Assembly (NCBI GenBank): GCA_963556695.1
Contig: CAUWAG010000020.1
Location: forward strand, 2,170,001-2,234,000
Length of the DNA: 64,000 bases
Origin: Anthostomella pinea
Taxonomy: Eukaryota; Ascomycota; Sordariomycetes; Xylariales; Xylariaceae
Direction of reading: 5' to 3'
Position numbers and translations under genes: made by a program. Below the pieces are notes generated by a model. That model was given only the letters and a program-made list of their open reading frames with translations, was not told the DNA's origin and did no database searches. This document shows, one piece after another, positions 33,999-45,424 of this stretch. Every line of letters starts with the position of its first letter. The stretch's first letter is position 1.

Positions 33999-36900
33999 AT
34001 GTGGTCCACCACTTTAGACAGCCAGTCTATTCGACGCACAGAATCCGGAATGCAGGCAAATCAATGGCACCGCGGGGATCCGCAAGGGGATTCCGGCAGA
34101 TTACACGCAACTGACGGCCCCCACGAGCGGGATGGAGATAGTGACTCAAGTGGCGCAGAGGCAGTCCGGAGCCGCGATGGTACCTGGGGCGAGCGCGACG
34201 TCGGTGGTGTTGACAAACGAGCTGCCTTGGAGGAACTGGAGGGGTTACGGGAAAACCTCAGTCAGCTGCATCAGTCGAGGACTAGGGAGACACAGGCTAG
34301 CAGACGCAGACGGAGGAAGTCTGGTGTTGCCGAAGAGGGTGCCGATATTTCGAGGCGTGGTACGCGGCACTCGACAGGGGCTGAGACCGATGCTGGAGAC
34401 GATGACCTGGAGAGAGGTCAAGCGGACGACGCAGCCGACGATTTCGAGCTGAGCAACTTCATACGCGACGGCCATTTCGAGAAGCGAACAGACAGCGGCT
34501 CTGAGAAGAGGGTCGGCCTGGTGTACAAGAACCTCACTGTCAAGGGCGTGGGCAATACGACATCCCTTGTCCGCACCGTGCCCGACGCCATCATTGGCAC
34601 TTTTGGACCGGACTTGTACCACAACATCTCGCGGTTGATCCCGTTTCTGCAATTTGGGAAGAAGCCTACGCGTAAGCTTATTAACGATTTCACGGGCTGC
34701 GTTCGGGATGGCGAGATGATGCTCGTGCTGGGTCGCCCGGGTGCTGGCTGCAGCACCTTCCTCAAAGCCGTCAGCAACAACCGAGAATCGTTCGCAGCCG
34801 TTGAAGGAGACGTCTCGTACGGCGGTATTCCGGCCAAGAAGCAGAAGAAGATGTTCCGGGGAGAGGTGAACTACAACCCCGAAGACGATGTTCACTTCGC
34901 CTCTCTCAACGTCTGGCAGACCTTCACCTTCGCCCTGATGAACAAGACGAAGAAAGCTGCCAAGGGCGACATCCCGATTATCGCCAATGCTCTGATGAAG
35001 ATGTTCGGAATCAGTCATACCAAGTATACACTCGTTGGTGACGAGTACACGCGAGGTGTATCTGGTGGAGAGCGGAAGCGTGTCTCCATTGCGGAGACAT
35101 TGGCGTCAAAGTCAATGGTCATGGCATGGGACAACTCGACCCGTGGCCTCGATGCCTCAACGGCTCTGGACTATGCGAAATCATTGCGGATCATGACCGA
35201 CATCAGCAACCGCACGACACTTGTGACATTGTATCAAGCGGGCGAGGGTATCTACGAATTGATGGACAAGGTTCTGGTCATCGACCAAGGCCGTGAGATC
35301 TTTTCAGGGCCGGCAAAAGACGCCAAACAATACTTCATCAATCTGGGATTCGAGTGCCCAGAACGGCGTATGTACATTTTAGAGCTCCCTATTGCCCCTT
35401 CTGGCCTGTGTCAAGAGCCATTGCTTCCGAGACACGCATTCCGGCTCTTTGTTTCTCATCGAAAAGGAGTAATTACTGACTCTAATTTGCTACCAGAGAC
35501 TACCGCAGACTTCTTGACCGCCGTCACAGATCCGACCGAGAGACGCTTTCGCAAGGGATTCGAGAGCAAGGCGCCGAAGTCTCCCGAGGAGCTTGAGAAG
35601 GCGTTCCGCGACTCGCCGAACTATCAGAAGTTGCTCGCTGATGTGACGGATTACGAGCAGCACTTGCATCAGACCGATTTCCAAGATGCGAAGAATTTTG
35701 AAGGAGCGGTGCAGGAAGGCAAATCCAAACATGTCAGCAAGAAGTCATCGTACACCGTCTCGTTCCCTCGGCAGGTCTTGGCCTGCACCAAACGAGAGTT
35801 CTGGCTTCTGCTTGGCGACAAGACAACTCTATGGACAAAACTGTTCATTATCATCTCGAACGGTCTCATCGTTGGATCAATCTATTACGACCAACCATTC
35901 TCTACAGCAGGCGCCTTCAGTCGTGGCGGTGCCTTGTTCTTCTCTATCCTCTTCCTCGGTTGGCTCCAACTCACGGAGCTGATGAAGGCCGTATCAGGTC
36001 GCGCTGTGGTCGCCCGACATAAAGACTATGCTTTCTACCGCCCGTCTGCCGTCTCGATTGCTCGCATACTGCTGGATTTCCCGGTCATTCTTGTCCAAGT
36101 GTGCATCTTTGGGCTGATCATGTATTTCATGACAAACCTCGACGTCGTTGTCAGCAAGTTCTGGATCTACATGCTCTTCATCTACATCAATACAATGATG
36201 CTCACAGCTCTGTACCGCATGTTCGCGAGCCTGTCTCCCGAAATCGACACTGCTGTGCGCTTCTCAGGTATTGCTCTGAACCTGCTCATCATCTACACTG
36301 GATACGTTATCCCCAAGACGCAGCTGCTGAGCGATTACATCTGGTTCGGATGGATCTACTACATAAACCCAATCGCATACAGCTTCGAGGCCGTACTGAC
36401 GAACGAATTCACCGGACGGACGATGCAGTGTGATCCGTCGCAGCTCGTGCCCCAGGGGCCGAATGTCCAACCTGGCTACCAGGGATGCGCGCTGGCAGGT
36501 GCTGGCCTCAACGCTGCTTCGGTGCCGGGGACTGAATACCTGACGACCACTTTCAACTACACGCGCGCCCACCTTTGGCGCAACTTTGGTGTTGTCATTG
36601 CCTTTACAGTTCTCTACATCCTCGTTACAATTTTCGCCACGGAAAAGTTCAGCTTTTCGAATGAAGGGGGCGGCGCCTTGATCTTCAAGAAGAGTCGCAA
36701 AGCAAAGCAACAGGCGAAGAAGGCTGCTGCGTCCACGGACGTCGAAAAGAATGAAGCCTCTGGGTCTAGTGGATCCTCGGAGACGAAGATGGGTGACTCC
36801 CCTGCCACGTCCAAGGAGCAGGACGAAGCAATGAACCAGTTGACACGCAGCGAGTCCATTTTCACGTGGCGCGATGTCTCCTTCACCGTGCCTTATCTAG

Positions 36901-39137
36901 GTGGCGAGAAGAGGCTACTGAACAAAGTCAACGGGTACGCCAAACCTGGCATCATGGTCGCCCTTATGGGTGCATCAGGCGCTGGTAAGACGACATTACT
37001 CAACACCCTTGCGCAGCGACAGAGGACAGGAGTCATCACGGGCGAGATGTTTGTCGATGGTCGACCGCTCGGTCCGGAGTTTCAACGCAACACTGGCTTC
37101 TGTCTCCAGGGAGATCTTCACGACGGCACTCAGACTATCCGTGAAGCGATCGAGTTCTCTGCACTTCTACGGCAAGAAGCTGACATCCCACGGGCTGAGA
37201 AAATCGCATACTGCGACAAGATCATCGACCTGCTGGAACTCAATGAGCTCCAGGACGCCATCATCACGTCACTCGGCGTTGAGCTGCGCAAGCGACTGAC
37301 GATTGGCGTTGAACTTGCAGCGAAGCCAGCTCTCCTGTTGTTCCTCGATGAGCCGACTTCCGGTCTGGACTCGCAGTCCGCCTACTCGATCGTAACTTTC
37401 CTCAAGAAGCTGAGCCGCGCTGGACAAGCCATTGTGTGCACGATCCACCAGCCGAGTTCAGTTTTGATTCAGCAGTTCGACATGGTCCTGGCCCTGAACC
37501 CCGGTGGCAACACTTTCTACTTTGGGCCGATCGGCGAGAACGGGAAAGATGTCGTCAAGTACTTCGCTGACCGAGGTGCCGTATGTCCTCTCCAGAAGAA
37601 CGTCGCCGAGTTCATCCTCGAGACTGCGGCGCGGCCTCACAGGATGCCGAATGGCACCAAAGTCGACTGGAACGAGGAGTGGCTGAACAGTGAGCAAGCA
37701 CAAGCCGTTATCGAGGAGATCGACGGCCTCAAGAGGACCAGAAGCGCAGCGTCACACCCTGGATCCAAGAAGGGGGACCACAAGGAATACGCTGCTTCGA
37801 CATGGCTCCAGACCGTCGAGCTCACCAAACGCATGTTCAGACAGTACTGGCGCGATCCCTCATACCTCTATGGCAAGTTCTTCGTCGCGGTTATTATAGG
37901 TATCTTCAACGGATTCACCTTCTGGCAGCTCGGATACTCGACCCAGGACATGCAGAACCGCATGTTCACGTGCTTCCTGATCGTCACGATCCCTCCCACC
38001 ATCGTCAATGCCGTTGTGCCCAAGTTCTTCTCCAACATGGCGCTATGGCAGGCTCGCGAGTACCCGTCTCGGATTTACGGATGGGTTGCATTCTGCACAG
38101 CAAATATCGCGGCTGAAATCCCCGCGGCCATCATTTCTGCTGTTCTCTATTGGGCTCTATGGTATTGGCCCACCGGACTGCCAACCGAAAGCTCGGTTTC
38201 TGGCTACTCTTTCCTCATGGTCATGCTCTTCTACCTCTTCGTGTCCAGCTGGGGTCAATGGATCTGCGCCTTCGCGCCGAGCTACACTGTCATATCCAAC
38301 GTGGGTTCATCCCTCTCACATCTTCCCCTTGCTGCTGCTCGCATAGATGCTGACATCCCATAGGTCCTGCCCTTCTTTTTTGTCATGTTCAGTCTCTTCA
38401 ACGGCGTCGTCCAGCCCTACAGCGGGCTGCCCGTCTTTTGGCGCTACTGGATGTGTAAGTAAAATTTCGAGTTTTGTCTAATCCCCTTCCAGACCCAGTT
38501 GAGAGCCAGAGCTGCCTATTATAGCCTATGTGGCCTCACATAGTCCGTTTGCTCAGAACCCCCTTTCATGGCCTACTAGGCAGATGAATACTAACACATT
38601 GGGCCTCAGACTACGTCAATCCGTCCACGTACTGGATCGGCGGTATGCTCGCAGCGACCCTCGACGGCGCTCCTGTCGAATGCGAGATCAGCGAGACCGC
38701 CCGATTCGATGCCCCGCCTGGTCAGACGTGCCGAGACTACGCAGGCGTCTTTGCGAACGAGTCGGGCGGCTACTTGCTCAACCCCGAAGCCAGGAACGAC
38801 TGCCAGTACTGTCCCTACCGCAGCGGAAATTTCTATCTCAAGACGCTAAATCTCTCGGCGGACGAGAAGTGGCGAGGTGCGTGAAACCGATAATCCGATT
38901 TGAACCCTTTGACACTGAGACATGTGTGCTAATTGAACGACAGACTTCGGCATCTTCCTCGCCTTCTGCGTTTCCAACTGGTTTTTGGTTTACTTCTTCA
39001 TCTACACCGTGCGTGTTCGCGGATGGAGCTTCGGGTTTGGGAAGCTCTTTGGCACCATGGGCAAGGCTGCCGACGCTATGAAGAAGCCTTTCAAGAAATC
39101 TGGGAAGAAGGAGGAATTAAGAGATCAAGATCACTGA
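33999..39137 (+). CDS. PDR-type (ABCG) multidrug ABC transporter
   Basis: Plasma-membrane efflux pump with the reverse (NBD-TMD)x2 order. Five exons (33999-35367, 35497-38300, 38364-38454, 38610-38876, 38944-39137) give 1574 residues, a normal PDR length. The first nucleotide-binding domain has the fungal-type Walker A GRPGAGCST (near 245) and signature VSGGERKR. The second has GASGAGKTT (near 948), LRKRLTIGVELAAK and LFLDEPTSGLDSQSA. Six-helix membrane domains follow each, with the extracellular Cys-rich loop (CQYCPYRSGN) in the second. The first intron, 35368-35496, is 129 nt and open in frame, and splicing it restores the conserved CPERQTTADFLTAVTDP. Substrates typically include azoles, plant compounds and mycotoxins. 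The actual substrate here is unknown. Confidence 0.96.
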
Positions 39138-40051
39138 GACTATTCCTTGGTTGAGGATGCCTACGATCCCATCCAGGTACCAATCTTTGGGCGAGCAGAT
39201 GCGTCTGCATTGGTTCCATTGGATGGGAACAATCTGCGCGGCGTCCCCTGTCTCAGGGTCTGGAGAGGCGCTCGTCCAGAGGCAAGACATTGACGCCGCG
39301 GGATACGGGGTTGGAGATTAGATGGGCAGGCATTTTGCCGGGGAAGAGAGGAGGTCTCCCTCATTTCTTTTGTAGGCCGGTATCAGAGTAGAGCGGGATG
39401 GGCGCATCTAGGTCATGAGATAGAACATACACGGAGACTGGCCCATAGCGTAAGCTTACAATTTAATTTAGATAATGAAATAGACCATATTGTGGAAGCA
39501 ACTATCTACTTACAGAAAGCCTGAGGCTCAGCTTGAATGATGAGTGCGAATCAGGAGTCGGCTTTTTTGGCGTGGTGTGTAGCTCAAAAATTGACCTGCG
39601 AAACAAAGAGCCTGTACTTTTGGGCTTGCCCGGAAACGGCGTCGCTTGAACAATCCGTTGCGAGACATAATACGATTGAATGCAATACAATTCCGTGACA
39701 CTATTCTTTGTTCCAATCGAACGATCTCCAAACCCGTGGTTTGGCAACTTTTTCTTCTCTTCGCACAGCCAGGTCACCTCTACGCGGCCCGTTCGATTAC
39801 AGGATGTACGGCAATTCCATGAGCGATTGAGGATGCAAATAACTCCCAACCTATCTATATCATGGCGTGTTTCGAACTGACGTGGTGTGCTGAAAAGTGT
39901 CCTCTGGGGCGGCACTTACTCCTCTCTGGGCTCTCTGCGAACAAACAGCCCCGGTCGGGGCTATCTAGGATGTCAGAAGCCCTCTATCCCCATATCCCTA
40001 TATTCCACCACCAAAATTGCACTTGCCACTGACGTTGTATGGTCATGAACA
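39138..40051. other. Intergenic, 0.9 kb
   Basis: A 137-codon open frame at 39502-39915 (-) has no motif. Nothing else recognised. Confidence 0.5.
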
Positions 40052-41996
40052 GTGGACTCCTTCGAGGCGTCCGGCTTCTCACCCATCATCAACTCGAGGG
40101 CCTCAGCAGTGCGGGCAAACGGCTTCCGCCGCGCGAGGCGCGCATGGCGACGATCGCGCCAGTTCTTCGAGAGCCGCTCCGAGTTCCTGGCGTACAAACA
40201 GGTCCTGGGTTGGGGCGGCTTCGGCGTCGTCCAGCAGTGGCGCGTTATGGAAGGGCGGATCGGCAGTGCCCGGGAGCGGGATGTCGCGGTGAAGTTCCCG
40301 TCGCGGCTGGATGGCCACCCGAAGGCTGAGAGGAGCAGGGCTGCGAGTCGGAGGGAGATTGTGTGGTTGAGAGTGAGTCGGCGGCCTGGCGGCCTCTCTT
40401 TCCTCTTTCCTCTTGTCTCCCATCTATCTTCAAATGTCCCCCTTCTTTTCGCTCATATGTAACGTGGCAGAATTTCGCTGGTTCCGAGCACATCGTGCAA
40501 CTGGCTACGTTTGGAGAATCGATATTCCCCAGGGAACTGTACAACAACGCGATACTTGACGACCCCATCATCGTGGTGGAGTACCTGCGGAGAGGAACGC
40601 TCGAAGACCTCATACACCGCGTCGTTCGAGCTGCGGATCCCCTGATCCCGGCCTGGCAAGAGCAGCTGCAGTTTATACCGTGTCGGATCTTGTGGAGGAT
40701 ATTTCTGTGCTGTGAGTGCCGGTAGTGAGCATGCTCCGACTTGAACAAGAACTGACTGAAAGCACGTTGCAGTAGCGAGAGCTTGCATCGCTCTTGCGTA
40801 CCCGGTGCCTGGGCCCGTGGCCTACCAGCATAGGGAGACGATCCCGACGGTGGCACCTCCGATCTTTCCTCGGGACATCGTCCATTCCGACATAGACCCC
40901 TCAAACTGTGACGTCGCCCGACCCCTTCCGGTATATGGTGTCTTGCCTGACTGTAGATAGTATTTCTCAGAGACATTAACAGGGACGGAGAGCATTTCAT
41001 AACACCAGTTGTGAAGGTCAGCACACCACAAGCGCCATGTTTGCTTGATTTACTCCAGCACTGACATTTTCCACAGCTGGCCGATTCGGGCTTACTTTCG
41101 AAGTAGATCCAAACTGGACCGACGAAGAGTAAGGAACCCACCATGACTTGACCTCTGCAGAGGATTCTTACGTATGGAATCAGTTACTCGTCTAACAAGG
41201 AATAGGAAGGTAGAAAAGCTTGGCGGAGGAAAAGTGAGATATGTAGCCACAGTAAGTAACTGCCACCCCACGGTCGACTCTGACATGGCTGACATCTCCT
41301 GGCAAGGAACAGCGGTACTACGACAGGAGATTAGAGCCCAACGCGTTTGGCCCAACTATGAACATATGGGGAATCGGCATAGTACGTGTCTGTCCCAACA
41401 GCCAGCCCTCTGCCTGCCTACCTACCTGGTCTTCCAGCTCGCACCTACTCTGAGTAACTAGGCGCTGGTCTCCCCAAGCTAACCTCTACAACACCAACCA
41501 GACAATGTTCAACCTCCTCACACTCTCACACCCAAAAGACGGCTGGCAACTGCGCGACCGTCTAATCATTCTGCCGAGCGGCCCCTTCAGATTCCTTACC
41601 TGGGGCTGGTACCTAGTAGACTCCTCCCTCCCCTCGGACATCCCGCCCGAGATCGTGCCCATCGAGAGTCGTCTGCGGCACCTAGTAGCGCGCTGCATGG
41701 CGGACCTGCAGGTCGAGCGGCCGAAGCTGCACGAGCTCGTGGCGGAGATCGAGCAGGCGATCCGGGACGGCGACCGCGCGGCGGTCGTGGAGAGGGAGGC
41801 GCTGGCGAATGCGGGAACGCCGACACCGCCCATCTCGACGTTTCGCAGGCCGGCGGTGGAGAGCGATGCGCTTGTGGAGAGCTTCCGGAGGGAGTATTTG
41901 CTGGAGCCCGTGCCGCCTGGTGATGCGTATTCTGGGGTTTGGGGCAGGGCTACGCCGGCGTCGGTGAGTGCGTCGAGTGTGTTTATGACGGTGTAG
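40052..41996 (+). pseudogene. Protein-kinase-like gene, one-base deletion in the DFG motif
   Basis: Kinase-fold gene of a fungus-expanded type. Readable exons are 40052-40372, 40471-40711, 40773-40907, 40961-41016, 41077-41128, 41206-41251, 41313-41381 and 41502-41996. Motifs in order: glycine loop GWGGFGVV, VAVKFP with the ATP-binding Lys, hinge IIVVEYLRRGTL, catalytic loop IVHSDIDPSN. Then comes LADSG, where GAT-TTC-GGG (DFG) appears to have lost one T, so that exon 41077-41128 reads a premature TAG in the upstream frame. The downstream exons fit together only in the shifted frame. The APE motif is missing (RYVATRYYDRR). The C-lobe has NIWGIGITMF. No ATG exists in frame just before 40052 because a TGA precedes it, so the 5' end is unresolved. 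A decayed or atypical pseudokinase gene is the simplest reading. Confidence 0.75.
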
Positions 41997-42361
41997 TGGA
42001 ACTGGTTCATCTTGTGTGGGTTGGGGCAACCGGTTGCTTAAGTATCAAACATGCTTGATTATGATAGCACTAAACAAGGTCGTGGTGTTGTTGACGACAT
42101 AAAAGATGAGCAGCACGAGAAAGCTTTAAGATTCACGTGTGTAAGGAATTCAATGTTTGAAAATAAAGCGCTGTCTACTACATATCTTTGTTCATATATA
42201 TCCACCTCGGCAAGTCTTTCGATCGGGCCTGAAGAACGTCAGCACTTTGACCAGGAACGCTGCCTCACCCGAATCAACGAAACAGACAGCCCGGGAAGGA
42301 AATGATCACAGCCCGGGTTAGTCGATCTGCTTTTTATCAGAACACATCAAACCGTAGTTCA
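41997..42361. other. Intergenic between convergent genes
   Basis: Nothing recognisable. Confidence 0.5.
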
Positions 42362-43623
42362 TCAAGCCTTGATAGACTTGAATTTTTCCACAGCATCCAC
42401 CAGGGCTTCTTCGATGGTTGGCTCGTGAGCACTATGGCCAGCATCGCCAATGATCTTGTACTCCACGTTCTTGTTATCCTTCCCGCCCAGTGCCTTGTAC
42501 AGATCCCAGCTCGTCTTTGCCGGGCACACGACATCGTACCGGCCCTGTACAATGACGATAGGCAGGTGCTTGATCTTGTGGGCGTCGTCGACGAGCTGGC
42601 CGTCCCTCATCCAGCCCCCGTTGACGAAGAAGTGAGACTCGATCCTGGCAAACGCGAGGGCCCTGAGAGCCTGCGTCAGTCAATGTAGTAGTTAAAGCAC
42701 ACGCTGTGGGGGGAGGGAACTTACCACTTTGGATCGTCGGCCTTGGCGATGTAGTCGGCATTGACCATCAGCCTGCTTGTGGAAACCTCCCAGCGGCTCC
42801 AGTTGTCGGCACTACAGTAATTGGTGCGCATTAGCTGCGTAATAACTCAAGGGGCCAAACCGACAGATCAACCTACCACTTGAGCTGCTCCTCCTCATTG
42901 TCGCCCGTGAGTCTCTTGTAGTACGCCTGCATCATGTCGCCTCTTTCCTCCTCCGGAATGCATGCGGCGTAGGGCTCAAAGTACTCGGGGAAGATAAAGT
43001 TGGCGCCCTGCTGATAATACCACAGCAGCTCCTCGCGCCGCAACGTGAAGATGCCCCTGACGATGAGGCCAAGGCAGCGGTCAGGATGCTTCTCCGCGTA
43101 GGCCAGGGCGAGCGTGGAGCCCCACGATCCGCCAAAGACGATCCACCGGTCGACGCCGAGGTGCTCGCGCAGCTTCTCGATGTCCTCGACAAGGTGCCAG
43201 GTCGTGTTGTCCTCCAGCGAGGCGTGCGGCGTGCTCTTGCCGCTGCCGCGCTGGTCGAAGAGCACGCTCCGCTCCTCGCAAATTTGAGTTAGTAATTGCT
43301 TCATTTAGGTAGTTTGCCGAGGAAAAATGGAGTCGTAATGCGTGTCTCGGGAGCAGAGGCTCTTGACACAGGCTAGAAGACGGAATTCGCGCTCAGGGCA
43401 TGGCCATACGGGGAAATAAAAGACTCGAAAATGTACATACGTAGTGCGAGGGGTCGAAGTACTGCCTGTCCGAGTCCTCGATGCCGCCGCCGGGCCCGCC
43501 GTGGAGATAGACGACCGGGACGCCCGAGGGGTTGCCGCAGTCTTCCCAGTAGAGGCTGTGGACTGCGGAGACCTTCAGGTGACCTGTTTTGTTGACGTCG
43601 AACATGGGGTAGGTAGGAGCCAT
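42362..43623 (-). CDS. Prolyl (proline) iminopeptidase, alpha/beta hydrolase family S33
   Basis: Cytosolic serine peptidase that removes N-terminal proline. Four exons (43623-43441, 43271-42877, 42811-42725, 42662-42362) give 321 residues, the family length. The oxyanion-hole motif HGGPGGG (near 42) and FDQRGSGKS are family hallmarks. The nucleophile Ser is in GGSWGS, the acid in QGRYDVVCP and the His in GDAGHSAHE. The first splice acceptor is ambiguous by one codon (RSVLFDQ or ERSVLFDQ). I prefer the former, which gives HYRSVLFDQRG. Three introns have CTAAC-like branch sites or good GT-AG borders. Convergent with the kinase-like gene. Confidence 0.95.
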
Positions 43624-44182
43624 GGTCTTCTTTTGGTGATGCCGTAATGGTACAGCCTGGAGGAGTTGTGTCGAATGCGCTGAGCGCGCCTCGTGACAGA
43701 TTACCGAGCTTGGTGTTTTGGAACTACCTACGTACAGGACGGATGGTCAAAGTTAAACGCCGGCCGGCGTCTTGCTATAATCACCCCCACCTCGGGTCTC
43801 CGTTAAGACCCACAATCTAAAGCCGGTATCAGCCGGTATCTCTATTATAGCGATTTGCAGCGTCTAAACATGTGCTATGGAAAACTCATTATCACACGAA
43901 ATATGGAAGAGGCAGATACCCTTGCTGCACGAGCTGCGATTATCGCGAGAAGGCTAAGGTAACTTATCGGCGATCGGCATAATGCAGGAGCTGAGAAAGC
44001 GGCATAGCAATGAGTATTATGTATACGATTTATTTTATTATTACGGTAAGCTCTTCGTCCGCAAGGGAACTGCCAAACCCAAATACCCTAAGTTACAACA
44101 AAAAGCAGAGCCCCCGTGCTGTACGCTAAGTCCAACAGAATAAAACGCCGCAAACCATGATATGGTGCTCATGGTAGTTACG
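43624..44182. other. Intergenic
   Basis: No gene. Relatively AT-rich near 43850-44060. Confidence 0.5.
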
Positions 44183-45424
44183 TCAAGCGAAACACAGGCC
44201 CCCAAGGGCCAAGGACCCTTCGTCACTGCATATTCCAGCAGTGGCTACGGACGACCGTTGAAGGACAAGAACCGCACGTTCTGGACAAGGGCCGCTTCGG
44301 AAGTTCGACGATGACAGTGTTACCGCTGCGCACCGCGCGCTCCACGGGTGAGACTGGTCGAGGGCGCAGCCGTTATTCACGAGAAACTCGATAGTCCGAG
44401 GAGTCTTGGGACTCCCGCGGAGCGCGATGGTCAGCAGATCTCGCCCCTCAAGATTGTAGTACCCTCTGCGACTGTACAGGTACTTTGAGCACTCGATGTT
44501 CCAATCGTCGCCGAAAGAGAGATCGACACACCGTTCTGGGCTCAGCATATGGTCGTAACCCCAAGCCTCCTTTGCCCGCAGAAAATAGATGGCGCACTGC
44601 GGTTTGTTGATTTTGAGCCCAAGGTAGGGCTTATCGTCAAGAATGCCGTCGATACGCGGCGCCATGCCGGCCAGCTCGACGAGCATGTCTATATTGGCGA
44701 CGGAAGCCCTTCCCTTTCTCGCCTCGCGGAGAAGCAGGCGGTTAGTACACCCGTATCGCCCGTCCCATACGTCAGTCCAGGGTAGGTAGGCTGCTCCCAC
44801 TTGTCTCATGACTGTTGTCCAGTCCGTGTCTACCAAGTCGTAGAACGTCGGGGTGGAGATCCCGTCCAGGTCGAGGCCGCGTGCCACCAGCAGTTCTGCT
44901 ATCTCCTTCTTGTCGGCACGGATGGCAGCTGTTAAGGTTGAATAACATATCTGATAACACGGATATCCGCTCACCTCCGGCGGCGTATGCGTTGTTGACG
45001 TGTGTGGTCTCTGATGGGTAGGGTTGTTCAATGAGTGAACCTTGATATCGATATTCGCCCCATGGTCAAGGAGCATTTCGACGATATCTTTCCTGCCCAG
45101 TGTAATAGCTGTGATCAGGGGTGCGGAGTATCGAAATCCCTCTCTCCAGTAGCCGTCGAGTGATCCGGGAAAGACCTTGCTAAACGCCTTGACTGCCTTC
45201 TCCACCGTCTGAATGTCCCGGGAAGTCTCAATGACGTGGTGGAGTATGGGGATTCTTTGATCATCGTGTGCGAGGACTGGGATGCCTTCGAGGCTTTGTT
45301 GGAACTGTGCGTCCTTCTCACATGTACGATGGCCGAGAAGGTGCCATAGATCCTTACATGTCAGAGTGAAGTAGAAAAGATCCACGGGGTTGGTGATATG
45401 GTCGGCAATGACTAAGCATGACAT
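44183..45424 (-). CDS. Ankyrin-repeat protein with an F-box-like N-terminus
   Basis: One exon in the visible part. From ATG 45424 it gives 413 residues, but the frame stays open upstream to at least 45505 without an ATG (AELPSIPSLR precedes MSCLV). The F-box-like start may therefore be completed by an upstream exon I cannot place. The N-terminal part, SCLVIADHITNPVDLFYFTLTCKDLWHLL, has the LxxIADxL...DLxxFxLTCKxL pattern of fungal F-box proteins. Ankyrin units follow: APLITAITLGRKDIVEMLLDHGANID near residue 95, STLTAAIRADKKEIAELLVARGLDLDG near 175, and a late unit TIEFLVNNGCALD. Such proteins are substrate adaptors or binding proteins of lineage-specific fungal families. Role unknown. Confidence 0.75.
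   Translation of the reverse strand: MSCLVIADHITNPVDLFYFTLTCKDLWHLLGHRTCEKDAQFQQSLEGIPVLAHDDQRIPILHHVIETSRDIQTVEKAVKAFSKVFPGSLDGYWREGFRYSAPLITAITLGRKDIVEMLLDHGANIDIKVHSLNNPTHQRPHTSTTHTPPEVSGYPCYQICYSTLTAAIRADKKEIAELLVARGLDLDGISTPTFYDLVDTDWTTVMRQVGAAYLPWTDVWDGRYGCTNRLLLREARKGRASVANIDMLVELAGMAPRIDGILDDKPYLGLKINKPQCAIYFLRAKEAWGYDHMLSPERCVDLSFGDDWNIECSKYLYSRRGYYNLEGRDLLTIALRGSPKTPRTIEFLVNNGCALDQSHPWSARCAAVTLSSSNFRSGPCPERAVLVLQRSSVATAGICSDEGSLALGGLCFA

Noticed and set aside
34245..35018. 257-codon minus-strand frame inside the ABC transporter
   Set aside because: Shadow of the real transporter exon, which has all NBD motifs.
40245..41144. 299-codon minus-strand frame across the kinase-like gene
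   Set aside because: Shadow frame. The plus strand has ordered kinase motifs and introns.
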